Below, piece by piece: positions 49,406-58,936 of a stretch of 64,000 bases of DNA. The DNA is taken from positions 2,418,001 to 2,482,000 of the forward strand of contig NZ_BJHV01000001.1 in NCBI RefSeq assembly GCF_005405925.1, read 5' to 3'. Positions within the stretch are counted from its first letter, which is position 1, and the number at the start of each line of letters is the position of its first letter. A model generated the notes under the pieces. It had not been told where the DNA came from. It did not search any database and saw only the letters and a list, made by a program, of their open reading frames with translations. The DNA is from Streptomyces antimycoticus (lineage in GTDB: Bacteria > Actinomycetota > Actinomycetes > Streptomycetales > Streptomycetaceae). The position numbers and the translations under genes were made by a program.

Positions 49406-50707
49406 ATGAGGAGAAGGACGGCAGCCCTCGCCCTCGGCACCGCCGCAGCGATGGTCCTGACCGGCTGTTCCGCCATGAGTCCGAACGCGAACGGCACGGT
49501 CACGCTCAACATGGTCGAGAGCCTGACCAACCCCTCCCGCACCGATCTGCTCAAGGGGCTCATAGCCGACTTCGAGAAGCAGAACCCCAAGATCAAGGTC
49601 AACCTGATCTCGCCGCCCACCGAACAGGCCGATCAGAAGATCCGGCAGATGCTCCAGTCCGGCAGCGGCGTGGACGCACTCGAGGTACGGGACATCACGG
49701 TCGGCCCGTGGTCGAACAACGGCTGGCTGTACGACATGGCGAAGGACCTCAAGGGCTGGCAGGGCTGGAATGCCATGACGGAGAACGCCGTCAAGGCGTC
49801 CGAGGACGCCAAGGGCCGTACCTTCTTCGTCCCCTACGGCTTCTACGGGCTGAGCCTCTTCTACCGCAAGGACCTGATCAAGGACGCCGGGTTCAGCAAG
49901 CCCCCGGCCTCCTGGGACCAGCTGCTGAAGCAGGCATCCGCCATCAACGACCCGGCGAAGCGCCGCTACGGCTACGCGTTCCGCGGCGGGGCCAACGCCA
50001 ACAGCAACGCCACCGCCATCATCGAGGCGTACGTGGCCGACAAGGTCGACCTCGCCAACGGCTACAAGCTGAAGAACGGGCGCACGATCTTCTCCGCGCC
50101 CGAGGCCCTGGACGCCCTCAAGACCTACCTCACACTCTTCAAGAAGGCGTCGCCCAAGTCATCCGTGTCCTGGGGCTATCCGGAGATGGTCGAGGCGTTC
50201 TCCAACGGCTCCACGGCCTTCCTGCTCCAGGATCCGGAAGTCATCGCCACGGTCTCCGAGTCCAAGTCGATCTCGAAGGAGCAGTGGGACACCGCTCCGC
50301 TGGTGGCCGGACCCAGCGGGAAGACCGTCCAGCCGCTGGCCACCGCCGGGTGGGGCATCGCGAAGGGCAGCAAACACAAGGCCGAGACCGTCAAGCTGAT
50401 CAAGTTCCTGTCCCAGGGCAAGGCGTCGACGGACTTCACCAAGAAGAACAGCCTGGTGCCGATCCTCAAGTCGGCGACCGAGGACCCGTTCTACAAGACC
50501 GGCCCGTGGTCGTCCTACGTCACCATGACCAAGCACCCCGACACCTATCTCAACGTCAGCCAGCCGCGCGGCGTGACCTGGTGGAGCGAGTGGGAGCAGA
50601 AGTCCGACGCCGATGTGCAGAAGATGGTGACCGGCAAGATGTCGCCCAAGGAGCTGCTGACGGGCTGGGACGCGTACTGGACCAAGAAGTGGGAGCAGGA
50701 GAAGTAG
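49406..50707 (+). CDS. Sugar ABC transporter, substrate-binding lipoprotein
   Basis: A 433-aa lipoprotein: the signal peptide ends in the lipobox LTGC at Cys21 or so. The body is an extracellular family-1 binding protein (LIADFEKQNPKIKVNLISPP, GRTFFVPYGFYGLSLFYRKD, NGSTAFLLQDPEVIATVSES). ATG at 49406 with AGAGG upstream. Two permease genes follow at once. Confidence 0.94.
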   Translation: MRRRTAALALGTAAAMVLTGCSAMSPNANGTVTLNMVESLTNPSRTDLLKGLIADFEKQNPKIKVNLISPPTEQADQKIRQMLQSGSGVDALEVRDITVGPWSNNGWLYDMAKDLKGWQGWNAMTENAVKASEDAKGRTFFVPYGFYGLSLFYRKDLIKDAGFSKPPASWDQLLKQASAINDPAKRRYGYAFRGGANANSNATAIIEAYVADKVDLANGYKLKNGRTIFSAPEALDALKTYLTLFKKASPKSSVSWGYPEMVEAFSNGSTAFLLQDPEVIATVSESKSISKEQWDTAPLVAGPSGKTVQPLATAGWGIAKGSKHKAETVKLIKFLSQGKASTDFTKKNSLVPILKSATEDPFYKTGPWSSYVTMTKHPDTYLNVSQPRGVTWWSEWEQKSDADVQKMVTGKMSPKELLTGWDAYWTKKWEQEK

Positions 50708-50709
50708 GG

Positions 50710-51699
50710 ATGCCCGCCACGTCAGCAACGACGACCGGGCCGAAGACTTCGCGCCCCGTCCGGAAGCAAGCCGCCCCGCGGGCCCGGAACGGACCGCGGG
50801 GCGGCCGGAAGCGGGAGTTCACGACCCGCCGGGGCCTGCTCATCGCCGCCTTCATGGCGCCTGCCGCGATCTTCGTGGCGGTGTTCACGTACTACCCCAT
50901 GATCGCGGGCAGCCAGATGGCCTTCCGCCACTGGGATCTGAACGATCTCACGGACACCTCCTGGGTGGGCCTGGACAACTTCCACCGTGTCTTCTCCGAC
51001 CCCAACTGGGGCACCGTGCTGGGCAATACGGGCGCCTGGGTCATCGGATCGATCGTGCCCCAGCTCGTGATCGGTTTCGCGCTCGCCCTGTGGCTGCGCC
51101 GCCGGTTCCGCTTCCGCGGCGTCTACCAGGCGCTGATCTTCTTCCCCTGGGCGATCTCCGGATTCCTCATCGGCATCCTGTTCCGCTGGATGTTCAACAG
51201 CGAGTTCGGCGTCGTGAACGATCTGCTCCAGAAGGCGGGGCTGATCGACCAGCCCGTGGCGTGGCTGGCCGATCCGCACAAGGCGATGATCGCCGTACTG
51301 ATCGCCAATATCTGGTACGGCGTCACCTTCTTCGCCATCATGATCCTGGCCGCGCTCCAGTCGGTCCCCGACGAGCTGTACGAGGCCGCGGCGCTGGACG
51401 GGGCCGGGAAGGCACGCACGCTCTTCCAGATCACCATCCCCTATATCCGGGTCACGCTGGTGCTCACGGTGCTGCTGCGGGTCATCTGGATCTTCAACTT
51501 CCCCGATCTGATCTTCGGGATGACCGGTGGCGGGCCGAACAACCAGACACACATCGTGACCACCTGGATGATCAAGATCACTCAGCAGGGCGACTACGGC
51601 AAGGCCTCGGCGCTCGGTCTCCTCGTGGTCGCGGGGCTGCTGCTTTTCACGGTGTTCTTCCTGCTGGCCACGCGTGAGAAGCGAGAGGTGAGGTCGTGA
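50710..51699 (+). CDS. Sugar ABC transporter permease 1 (MalF type)
   Basis: 329 aa, six helices after a basic N-terminus, with the EAA loop ELYEAAALDGAGKARTLFQI. Starts 2 bp after the binding-protein stop. Confidence 0.94.
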   Translation: MPATSATTTGPKTSRPVRKQAAPRARNGPRGGRKREFTTRRGLLIAAFMAPAAIFVAVFTYYPMIAGSQMAFRHWDLNDLTDTSWVGLDNFHRVFSDPNWGTVLGNTGAWVIGSIVPQLVIGFALALWLRRRFRFRGVYQALIFFPWAISGFLIGILFRWMFNSEFGVVNDLLQKAGLIDQPVAWLADPHKAMIAVLIANIWYGVTFFAIMILAALQSVPDELYEAAALDGAGKARTLFQITIPYIRVTLVLTVLLRVIWIFNFPDLIFGMTGGGPNNQTHIVTTWMIKITQQGDYGKASALGLLVVAGLLLFTVFFLLATREKREVRS

Positions 51700-52532
51700 T
51701 CGGCAAAGAGACCGCGGTCGGCCGGGCCGTCCGGATCGTCTTCCTGGTGCTGTGGCTGGCCTTCACCGTGTTCCCGCTGTACTGGATCGCCATCACCTCG
51801 CTAAAGGCGCCGGGCGACATCTTCTCCTTCCCCCTCGCCTACTGGCCCGAGCACTTCTCGCTGGAGAACTACAGTGAGCTGTTCAACAAGGCCGACTTCG
51901 GGACCTATCTCACCAACAGCCTCATCGTCGCGACCGTCGCGGGCGCGGTCGCCACCGCCATCTCGATGCTGTCGGCGTATGTGCTGGCGCGCTTCGAGTT
52001 CCGCACCAAGTCCGCGTTGCTGACGGCCGCCCTGGTCACCCAGATGATCCCGGCCTTCATCGCGCTGGGCCCGCTGTATCTGCTGATGACCGACCTGAAA
52101 CTGGTCGACAACCGGCTCGGGCTCATCCTCGTCTACATCGCCGTGTGTATCCCCTTCTGCACGGTGATGCTCCGCGGCTTCTTCGAGAACATCCCTGACG
52201 CACTGGAGGAGGCCGCGATGATCGACGGCCTCTCCCGGTTCGCGGCGCTGTTCCGGGTGCTGCTCCCGGTGATGCGCCCGGGGATCGTGGCGGCGTTCAT
52301 CTTCAACTTCGTCAACTGCTGGAACGAGCTGTTCCTGTCGGTGACCCTGATGAACAGCGACGCCAACAAGACGACCCCCACGGCCCTCAACGGATTCATC
52401 TCCAGCTTCAACATCGACTGGGGCTCGATGTCCGCAGCGGCCGTGTTCACGATCCTGCCAACCATGGTGCTCTTCGCCTTCGCGAGCCGCCACATCGTGC
52501 AGGGGCTCACCTCCGGCGCCGTGAAGGGGTGA
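51696..52532 (+). CDS. Sugar ABC transporter permease 2 (MalG type)
   Basis: 278 aa, six helices, EAA loop ALEEAAMIDGLSRFAALFRV. GTG start overlaps the preceding stop; its own stop overlaps a GTG of the next frame. No ATP-binding gene is present, so a shared ATPase of the MsiK type must energise it. Confidence 0.94.
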   Translation: MIGKETAVGRAVRIVFLVLWLAFTVFPLYWIAITSLKAPGDIFSFPLAYWPEHFSLENYSELFNKADFGTYLTNSLIVATVAGAVATAISMLSAYVLARFEFRTKSALLTAALVTQMIPAFIALGPLYLLMTDLKLVDNRLGLILVYIAVCIPFCTVMLRGFFENIPDALEEAAMIDGLSRFAALFRVLLPVMRPGIVAAFIFNFVNCWNELFLSVTLMNSDANKTTPTALNGFISSFNIDWGSMSAAAVFTILPTMVLFAFASRHIVQGLTSGAVKG

Positions 52533-52537
52533 GGCCG

Positions 52538-54163
52538 ATGGCCGCGATCGACGTTCCGCTGCCCGACTCCGTCCATGTGATCACCGATCCGTCCGGGGAC
52601 CCGCGCACCGCCGCACCGGCGGGGGCGGGCCGCTGGACCGTGCCCGGCGCCGAGGTGACGGCGCGACACGATTCATACGGCGCCCTGCGGCTGGTGCTCG
52701 CCGCGCCGGGTCCGGAGGGCCTGTCGACGGTGGCGCTGCGCTGGCGCCACCACCCCGGCGGTCACCGCCCCGCCCTGGTGCTCGGCGATGCGTGGGAGCG
52801 CTCGTACGGCGAGTTGCAGTGGCGCAGCGTCCAGCCGGAACGCCCCCTGCCCTGGTACTGGCTGAGCACCGACCCGGCGACCGGTGGCTGCGCCGGGCTA
52901 GGCGTACGGACCCGCGCCGGGGCGCTGTGCTGCTGGACGGTGGACGAGGACGGCACCACGCTGTGGCTGGACGTACGCTCCGGCGGCCTGCCTGTGCTGC
53001 CGGGCGACCGGGAGATCGCCGCCGCCACGGTGGTCGGGGTGGCGACGGGTGCGGACACCACCCCGTACGCGGCGCTCCAGGAGCTGTGCGCCGCCATGTC
53101 CCCCGATCCGCTGGTGCCCGCGCAGCCGGTGGTCGGCTGCAACAACTGGTACTACGCCTACGGCCAGGACTTCGGCCCGGACGCCGTACTGCGCGACGCG
53201 GCCACCATCGCCGAGTTCGCCGGGGACCATCCAGTGCGGCCGTTCTGTGTCGTCGACGACGGCTGGACGGAGGGCGGGGGAAGCGCCCCGGGAGGGCCGT
53301 GGGACACCGGCCTGCCCGGGCTGTTCGACGACATGGCGGGCCTGGCCGCGGGCATCGCCGACCGTGGCGCCCGGCCAGGCCTGTGGTTCCGGCCGCTGCT
53401 GTCCCGGGTGCCGACGGAGGGGATGCGCACGGACACCGGCGCTCCCGGTCGGATCCCCCTGGACCCGTCGCTGGACGCGACGCTGGCGACCGTCGCCGCC
53501 GATGTCGCCCGCTTCCGCTCCTGGGGTTTCGAGCTGATCAAGCACGACTTCAGCACGTACGACGTCTTCGGCCGCTTCCACCCGGACACACCGCACGAAA
53601 TGGCCGGTGCCGGATGGCGGCTCGCCGACCGCACCCGCACCACCGCCGAAGTGCTGGTGGGCCTCTACCGGACCATCGCCGAGGCGGCCGGGGACGCCGT
53701 GGTGCTCGGCTGCAACACCGTCGGACATCTGGCGGCGGGTCTGGTGCAGGTGCAGCGAACCGGTGACGACACCTCGGGCCGTCACTGGGAGCGCACCCGA
53801 CGAATGGGCATCAACACCCTCGCCTTCCGGCTGGCCCAGCACAGCCGCTTCTACGCGGTGGATGCCGACTGCGTGCCCTGTACCCCGGCCACCGAGTGGC
53901 GGCTGAACCGTCAGTTCCTGGACCTGGTGGCCCGTTCCGGCACCGCGCTGTTCGTCTCCGTCGCCCCGGCCGCCCGTACCCCGCAGACCGATGCCGACCT
54001 CGGCGCGGCCGTCCGGCTCGCGCTGGACGGCGGGTCGCCCGGCGGCGTCGAACCGCTGGACTGGCTCGGGACCACGGCCCCGCGCCGCTGGCGGACGGGC
54101 AACGCGGAACGCACGTACACGTGGTCCCAGCCCTGGGGTGCGTGGCCGCCGCTTCCGCTCTAG
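52538..54163 (+). CDS. GH36/melibiase-like glycoside hydrolase
   Basis: A 541-aa cytoplasmic enzyme (no signal peptide) with an N-terminal beta domain and a TIM barrel of clan GH-D: NNWYYAYGQDFGPDAVLRDA, RPFCVVDDGWTEGGG, RPGLWFRPLLSRV, and the likely nucleophile Asp in FELIKHDFSTYDVFGRF. A probable acid/base Asp is in QRTGDDTSGRHWERTRRMG. GH36 enzymes mostly cleave alpha-galactosides. I use the ATG at 52538; a GTG at 52529 overlaps the permease stop. It probably cleaves the imported glycoside inside the cell. Confidence 0.88.
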   Translation: MAAIDVPLPDSVHVITDPSGDPRTAAPAGAGRWTVPGAEVTARHDSYGALRLVLAAPGPEGLSTVALRWRHHPGGHRPALVLGDAWERSYGELQWRSVQPERPLPWYWLSTDPATGGCAGLGVRTRAGALCCWTVDEDGTTLWLDVRSGGLPVLPGDREIAAATVVGVATGADTTPYAALQELCAAMSPDPLVPAQPVVGCNNWYYAYGQDFGPDAVLRDAATIAEFAGDHPVRPFCVVDDGWTEGGGSAPGGPWDTGLPGLFDDMAGLAAGIADRGARPGLWFRPLLSRVPTEGMRTDTGAPGRIPLDPSLDATLATVAADVARFRSWGFELIKHDFSTYDVFGRFHPDTPHEMAGAGWRLADRTRTTAEVLVGLYRTIAEAAGDAVVLGCNTVGHLAAGLVQVQRTGDDTSGRHWERTRRMGINTLAFRLAQHSRFYAVDADCVPCTPATEWRLNRQFLDLVARSGTALFVSVAPAARTPQTDADLGAAVRLALDGGSPGGVEPLDWLGTTAPRRWRTGNAERTYTWSQPWGAWPPLPL

Positions 54164-54215
54164 ACAGCTGAGACGGCCCTGGCCATTGGTCAGGCGCGGG
54201 TGGATTCGCGACACC

Positions 54216-55190
54216 TGTGCCGCTCGAAAAGTCATCGCTGCATGTCATGCAACATATCTGTACTCATTGATGAGGCCCGCCGAGGATCCGGGTGCGCAGG
54301 ACTTTGCCGATGCTGAGGCTATGCGCCGCAACGCTCCATCTCCTCGGCCTGGAAGACGGCGTCGAAGGCTTCGCCGTACTTGCCATCGCGGTCGCGTAAC
54401 ACGAAGTGCAGGGAGTCGATGCGTATGCCCAAGTCGGCGGTGAGATTCCGCGCCTGCTGCACCGCCCAGTCCCGGGTCGGGTGGGCGGTGACCCCGGTGA
54501 TGTGCAGCCGCCGGGTGGCGTGCTCGAGGAACACCAGCGCGTACAAACGCCTGCCGAGGGCGGTGTCGATGTGAAAGAAGTCTGCCGCGATGATTCCCTC
54601 GGCTTGCGCGGTCAGGAACTCGTGCCACGTGGGGCCTGAGCGACGTGGCGCGGGGTCGATGCCGGCCGCGTGGAGGATCTCCCAGACCGTCGAGGCGGCG
54701 ATCCGATGCCCGAGTCGGGCCAGTTCCCCTTGGATCCGCCGGTGCCCCCACGTCGGATTCTCCCTCGCCAGCCGCACGACGAGCTTCTTGATCGCTGCCG
54801 TGGTGGGTGGGCGGCCAATGCCCCGGCGCGCGGCGTAATCCCATTTCGCGGCGATGAACCTGCGGTGCCAGGCAAGCAGGGTGCCGGGGGCGACAGGGAA
54901 GATCTCGCGCCAGTGGCGCCGGGGTATCAGCCCGGACAAGGCGGCGAACCAGAACCGGTCGGCGGGCTCATAGCGGACCGATCCGGCCAACTGGCGGCGC
55001 AGGACAGCGTTCTCGTGCCGCAGCACCAGCAGTTCCGCGTCCTTCGCCGTCCCGCGACGCAGGAGCACCGATGGAACCCTCAGCAGCTTCCGGGTCACCT
55101 TGTACAACAAGGACTCGATCACGGAGGACATGATCCCAGCAGACTGACCGCACCCCGCTCACCTGTGGCGATGACTTTTCGAGCGGCACA
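54216..55190 (-). mobile_element. IS with TGTGCCGCTCGAAAAG ends
   Basis: A perfect 23-bp inverted repeat beginning TGTGCCGCTCGAAAAGTC bounds 975 bp. The transposase inside has an internal deletion, so the copy cannot move on its own. Confidence 0.88.
54319..55131 (-). pseudogene. Integrase-core transposase, C-terminus deleted
   Basis: It has the N-terminal half (LLRRGTAKDAELLVLRHENA; ENPTWGHRRIQGELARLGHR) and two catalytic Asp (IIAADFFHIDTALGRRL; LHFVLRDRDGKYGEAFDAVF). The frame is lost after AEEMERCGA: the segment with the third acidic residue is missing, and only the tail GLINEYRYVA is found in another frame near 54260. Confidence 0.88.
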
Positions 55191-55697
55191 CGACCGTCTC
55201 GTTACTGCGCCACAGAGCCCGATACGGCGCTCACTCCCTGGGAGTGCCCGGTCTGCCGGCAGACGCCAAGGGGCTTTGCCTCGCCTTGACACGGCAGGCA
55301 CCTTGCGGCCGCAACGCCCGAGCGTCGGCCGCCTGCGGAAACACGTCGGCCAAGGTCATCAGCCGGCAGCTCCCCTCCTGTCGCATGGGGAGCACGGCAC
55401 CGTGCTCCCACCCCGAAAGGGGGTCGAGGGCCGACAAGGGGTCCTTATGCTTCTCGATGCCGAGAGCATCCATAGCGGCGGGGTGACCTTGGTGGCCTGT
55501 GGTTGACAACGGCACACAGGGGCTCGGTACGGCGCCGTAGGTCTACCGGATCCGGTGACGGATGAATCGGGCGCCGTTGACACGTCTGCGAGTTGGGAGC
55601 ACGAGGGCTCCCAGAGGGCTCCCACTCGCTCCCAGCCCGGACATGGCTAAGGCCGCCTCCGCTACCCGCGGAAATGGCCTCCGACCTGCGAAAACGC
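55191..55697. other. Gene-free stretch beside the tRNA fragment
   Basis: No convincing gene. A 94-aa minus frame (55231-55515) looks protein-like in composition but has no recognisable motif. Near 55600 the GGGCTCCCA-type repeat occurs several times. Confidence 0.4.
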
Positions 55698-55742
55698 TGG
55701 TCGGGACGACAGGATTTGAACCTGCGACCCCTTGACCCCCAG
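55698..55742 (-). other. 3' half of tRNA-Pro(GGG): probable attachment site
   Basis: On the minus strand this 45-bp block runs from the GGG anticodon region through the T-arm (GGTTCAAATCC) to the acceptor strand CGTCCCG-A-CCA of an actinobacterial tRNA-Pro. The 5' half of the tRNA is not adjacent. Such fragments are left by integrases that recombine in the anticodon or T-arm. The geometry puts the integrated DNA to the right (higher coordinates) and chromosome to the left. Confidence 0.8.
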
Positions 55743-56050
55743 CGGTGTGGCAACTTTCTGTTACTTTCCGTATCGCACCGTAGTGCGCTCCTGGGCGTCT
55801 TCCACAGTTCGCACCGCGCTCTGACGCCCCCCCAAAAAAAAGAAAGCCGCCTGTCATGTTCTAGCCAGGAACAGCCCATACAAGACTCGAAGGATATCCT
55901 CCCGCAGGACATCCCATTCCTGCCCAGCAGCCTGCGGTCATGATTCCCCAATGCCGTGGCGCCCACCACGCACCCGCGTGCCCACACGCCCACGCCGATC
56001 GACACCCGCACGGTATGGTACGAACAGCAATCCCCGCATTGGAGGTCATC
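55743..56050. other. Promoter region of the DUF6247 gene
   Basis: No gene. Contains an A8 run at 55834 after C7, unusual in this genome. Confidence 0.45.
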
Positions 56051-56398
56051 GTGAGCGCGCAGCCAGACAGCCCACATGGACCGCTGATCCCCATGCCCGA
56101 CCTCACCCCCGATGCACTGCGCGCGGCTGTGGCCCGGATCACTCCCAGCAGGATCCCTGCACTCACCCAGCATCTGTTCGAAGCAACTACAAACGCACAA
56201 CAGGCACAGAGCCTCGCTCCCCTTCGGGCTTTCATCCACTCGTGGGCTGTGTTCATCGCCATCGAGCGACACCCGGAACGTGCAGCCCGCCTCCGTGAAC
56301 TCGAACGAATCGTAGATACGGCCGAAGAAGACCCCACAACGGCCATCGATGAAATTCAGCAGATCCGCAAGACAGCGGAGGCCGAGGCCGGGCTGTGA
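56051..56398 (+). CDS. DUF6247-family protein, antitoxin-like
   Basis: A 115-aa helical protein (DALRAAVARITPSRIPALTQ, FIHSWAVFIAIERHPERAAR, LRELERIVDTAEEDP) of the DUF6247 type. GTG at 56051 with GGAGG 5 bp upstream. Its stop overlaps the start of the next gene (GTGA), the usual antitoxin-toxin coupling. Confidence 0.82.
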   Translation: MSAQPDSPHGPLIPMPDLTPDALRAAVARITPSRIPALTQHLFEATTNAQQAQSLAPLRAFIHSWAVFIAIERHPERAARLRELERIVDTAEEDPTTAIDEIQQIRKTAEAEAGL

Positions 56399-56724
56399 CC
56401 GACTGGACCTGGGAGTACAACCCCAGCGAGGAGCACGTCGCTGGCGGACTTGCACCAGGCGTCATGGCAGAGGTTGAGCGGCTGGCAACCGAGCTCGCAG
56501 CCCTCGGAGTTGACGCGGCAAAGGTGGGCCGCCCCTTGGACAGAGAAGGCGGACTCCGGGAATTCGACATTCTCGGCGGACGCGGCTTTATCAGCTTCCT
56601 CGCAGTAGCGCGCCACCACTGCGTCTACGTCTGCAATATAGGTGGTCGAGGACTTCTCGGCGGAGAGTACCGATCATTCGTTCGCAGTGGGCGTTGGCCC
56701 TTGGCGCGCGGATCGGCGTCTTGA
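56395..56724 (+). pseudogene. Putative toxin gene, 3' end lost to an IS
   Basis: The genuine part reads TDWTWEYNPSEEHVAGGLAP, GVMAEVERLATELAALGVDA, REFDILGGRGFISFLAVARH to about 56640, a RelE/ParE- or HigB-like layout. From there to the stop at 56724 the frame runs through transposase DNA in the wrong orientation, so the C-terminus is foreign. Probably inactive. Confidence 0.7.
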
Positions 56725-56752
56725 TGATCTCGATGTCCTCGGTCTGGAACAC
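56645..56752 (-). pseudogene. Integrase-core transposase fragment
   Basis: FQTEDIEIIKTPIRAPRANA, HCERMIGTLRREVLDHLY is the segment with the catalytic Glu. It is cut on the right by the complete IS at 56753. Confidence 0.82.
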
Positions 56753-58004
56753 TGCCCTTGCCGGAAACCTCATCCGTCCTGGTGGGGGCGGTTCTTCGGG
56801 TTTCCCGAAATCTGGCCGCGGTCGCTTGAGCTCGCGCTCTCGCGCAGTTGCCGTCAGCGCGTCATGATGATCGATCGTGCTGCTGCGACTGGCTTACCTG
56901 GGTGTGACGAACGCGTTCGCGATGCTGCGCCTGCTGCCGATGGCCGATCGGGACAAGGACGCGGAGATCCTCGCCCTGCGCCACCAGATCACCGTGCTGG
57001 AACGCCAACTCGGCAAGGACAAGTTCCGGTTCACGCCGAGCGATCGGGCATTCCTGGCTGCGCTGTTGCACCGGCTGCCACCGCACGTCCTGCGACAGTT
57101 ACGGCTGCTCGTACGCCCCGACACGGTGCTGCGTTGGCACCGCGACCTCGTCGCACGCCGCCATGCCGTCTCTTGCCGACCCAAACGCCCGGGAAGACCG
57201 CGTACCGTGCGCTCGATCCGCATCCTGGTACTGCGGCTGGCGAAGGAGAACCCGAGCTGGGGGTACAGGCGCCTGCACGGCGAGTTGCTCGTGCTGGGGC
57301 TGAGAGTGGGCGCGTCCACCGTCTGGGAAATCCTGAAGGAGGCCGGCATCGATCCTGCGCCCGAGCGGAACTCCAGTACCTGGGCCAGTTTTCTGCGTTC
57401 CCAGGCTGAGGCGCTTCTGGCCTGCGACTTCATGGAAACAGTCACCCTGTCGGGGGTACGGATATACGTGCTCGTGGTGATCGAACACGGCAGTCGCCGG
57501 ATCCGCGTCCTGGGCGCCACGACGCATCCGATCGCCTCCTGGGTAGCCCAAGCGGCGAAGAACCTCGTCATGGACCTCAAAGACCTCGGCTGCCGGGCAC
57601 GGTTCATGATCCGGGACCGGGACGGGAAGTTCCCCGACCTCTTCGATGCCGTCCTCAAGGACGCGGGGATCGACGTCGTGCTCAGCGGCATCCAGATGCC
57701 ACGAATGAACTCGAACATGGAGCGCTGGATACAGACCTGTCGCCGCGAGCTCCTGGACCGGATGTTGATCTGGAACCAGCGACACCTCCTCCACACCCTG
57801 CGCGAGTTCGAGCACTTCTACAACGGACACCGACCACACCAGGGCATCGCCAACGCCAGACCGCTGTACTCCTTGCCCCCGCCGATCGACGATCCGGACA
57901 CGTTAGCCCGCCTCGCCATACGTCGACGCGATCGCCTCGGCGGCATCCTCCACGAGTACCGACATGCAGCGTGACCTGCACGGATGAAGTTTCCGGCAAG
58001 GGCA
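56753..58004 (+). mobile_element. Complete IS with TGCCCTTGCCGGAAAC ends
   Basis: Left end TGCCCTTGCCGGAAACCTCA and right end (complement) TGCCCTTGCCGGAAACTTCA differ in one base. Length 1252 bp. No target duplication is evident. Confidence 0.88.
56877..57974 (+). CDS. Integrase-core transposase, complete
   Basis: 365 aa with helix-turn-helix (DKDAEILALRHQITVLERQL; ENPSWGYRRLHGELLVLGLR) and the DDE core: Asp in LLACDFMETVTLSG, Asp in RFMIRDRDGKFPDLFDAVL, Glu in RMNSNMERWIQTCRREL. Related to the remnant at 41124. Confidence 0.93.
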   Translation: MLLRLAYLGVTNAFAMLRLLPMADRDKDAEILALRHQITVLERQLGKDKFRFTPSDRAFLAALLHRLPPHVLRQLRLLVRPDTVLRWHRDLVARRHAVSCRPKRPGRPRTVRSIRILVLRLAKENPSWGYRRLHGELLVLGLRVGASTVWEILKEAGIDPAPERNSSTWASFLRSQAEALLACDFMETVTLSGVRIYVLVVIEHGSRRIRVLGATTHPIASWVAQAAKNLVMDLKDLGCRARFMIRDRDGKFPDLFDAVLKDAGIDVVLSGIQMPRMNSNMERWIQTCRRELLDRMLIWNQRHLLHTLREFEHFYNGHRPHQGIANARPLYSLPPPIDDPDTLARLAIRRRDRLGGILHEYRHAA

Positions 58005-58149
58005 ATCTCCATTAGGAATCGTGGGCCCGATGTCGGCAGCATCCCGGAAGGGTTCGCGGTCGGCCGTTCATCAGAGTGGGTATGTCGGTGCCCTTCCGGA
58101 CGTCGGCGGGCTGAGGCTGCGGCGGCTATGGTCGCGCCGGAACGAGGCG

Positions 58150-58674
58150 TCAGGACGTGCCGCGGCCCGGGCCTGTCTGCGGGCCTACCTCGGTGATCGG
58201 GCGGGCTCGGCCGGTGCCGGTGTCGATGAGGATCTGCTTTGCCGGGGCGAGGTTGTCGACGCGGACGGACCGGGCCATCGCGGTGCGTGCCGCGTCGGGC
58301 GTCGCGTGCGGGGGGACCACCAACAGGGAGAAGAGGTCTCGATCGCCTCGGGTGATGAGGATGGTGCCGTCGCCCACAGGGAACGAGTCGATATGCACGA
58401 TGCGGTCGTCGATGATCAGTCGTGTCGGCAGTTCTTCCCAGGCGTCGGCGTCCAGGCCGACGCGCGTGACGGGTCCGAGGTGCTCGGTCAGTGCGGTGAT
58501 CAGGGCGGGAAGTTCGGCGCCTATGTCGCGGGAACGCGGCCACCACGCACCGTCGAGAATGCCCTCGCGGGTATGTGTCGTCGCCAACCGCAGCAGGGCT
58601 GTCCCAGGTTTCACGGCATGGTGGATCGCGTCTGGCAGAAGTTTCACTTCACGCGGGGTGTCGGCGTCGGACAT
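58150..58674 (-). CDS. DUF5994-family protein
   Basis: 174 aa with the family core GILDGAWWPRSRDIGAELPA, GDRDLFSLLVVPPHATPDAA. Cytoplasmic, function unknown; common in Streptomyces near stress-signalling genes. A paralogue is divergent to it at 58937. ATG at 58674 with GAGGGCGA upstream. Confidence 0.88.
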   Translation of the reverse strand: MSDADTPREVKLLPDAIHHAVKPGTALLRLATTHTREGILDGAWWPRSRDIGAELPALITALTEHLGPVTRVGLDADAWEELPTRLIIDDRIVHIDSFPVGDGTILITRGDRDLFSLLVVPPHATPDAARTAMARSVRVDNLAPAKQILIDTGTGRARPITEVGPQTGPGRGTS

Positions 58675-58936
58675 GGTCTGCTCGCCCTCTTACGAGGTTC
58701 GGTGGCCCGCCGGTTTCACCGTACTCCGAGAGCCCACGCCCAGGCCCATCGGCGCCCTGTGGACCCGGACCCGGCTCTGAAGAAGTGGCTGATCATACGG
58801 GGGCTCAGCGGGGCAACGCCCCGGAGTACAGTGAAAGCACCGGGAGCACTTCGCACACCGGCTTCCACGCGGGTGTCGTTCTCGGGGAGCGACAACGCCG
58901 GGACGTTGAAGACGCGTCCGGGGACAGGTCTGCGCC

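Noticed and set aside
55231..55515. A 94-aa minus-strand frame near the tRNA fragment, considered as an excisionase
   Set aside because: No helix-turn-helix or other motif, no ribosome binding site seen.
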